In this document: in pieces, positions 62,708-64,000 of the stretch
How the letters are laid out: each line of letters starts with the position of its first letter
Position numbering within the stretch: the stretch's first letter is position 1
Assembly: GCF_937138205.1 (NCBI RefSeq)
Contig: NZ_CAKZOT010000045.1
Location: 62,001 to 126,000 of the forward strand
Length of the DNA stretch: 64,000 nt
Reading direction: 5' to 3'
DNA from: an uncultured Rhodospira sp.
GTDB lineage: Bacteria > Pseudomonadota > Alphaproteobacteria > Rhodospirillales > Rhodospirillaceae
Made by a program: the position numbers and the translations under genes
The notes under the pieces: model-generated
What the model saw: the letters and a program-made list of their open reading frames with translations, nothing else
Databases searched by the model: none
What the model was told of the DNA's origin: nothing

Positions 62708-64000
<1,293 letters not shown>

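Overview
High-GC alphaproteobacterial chromosomal segment, probably a Rhodospirillales-type diazotroph (inferred from gene content, not from a database search). Mostly housekeeping genes: nrdJ, rpmH-rnpA-yidD-yidC-engB-argB, gpt, ggt, trmFO, motAB-like, a TakP-like TRAP transporter, pncA, Sfp-type PPTase, pncB, class II DAHP synthase, metK, trmB, hldE and acs (cut by the right edge). Accessory parts: (i) a left-edge DUF488 gene absent from the ORF track; (ii) a HEPN/MNT/HEPN cluster; (iii) a lower-GC flagellin-glycosylation-type island at ~36.6-44.1 kb with flagellin, a Maf/DUF115 protein, a TPR protein, two orphan proteins and a decayed IS3-type orfA; (iv) a nitrogen-fixation block at ~44.5-52.5 kb (iscA-nifV-nifW-fixABC diverging from nifB-fdxN-nifZ-nifT) with a readable divergent sigma54/NifA control region; (v) a RelE/HigB-type toxin-antitoxin pair just after nifT. 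I also read two NrdR-box-like sites 31 bp apart, with a DnaA box overlapping one of them, upstream of nrdJ. No rRNA, tRNA or CRISPR array was recognised. The best candidates for something undescribed are the flagellar island orphans and the PhnD-like binding protein/histidine kinase pair. All calls come from reading the sequence and family motifs; no searches were run.
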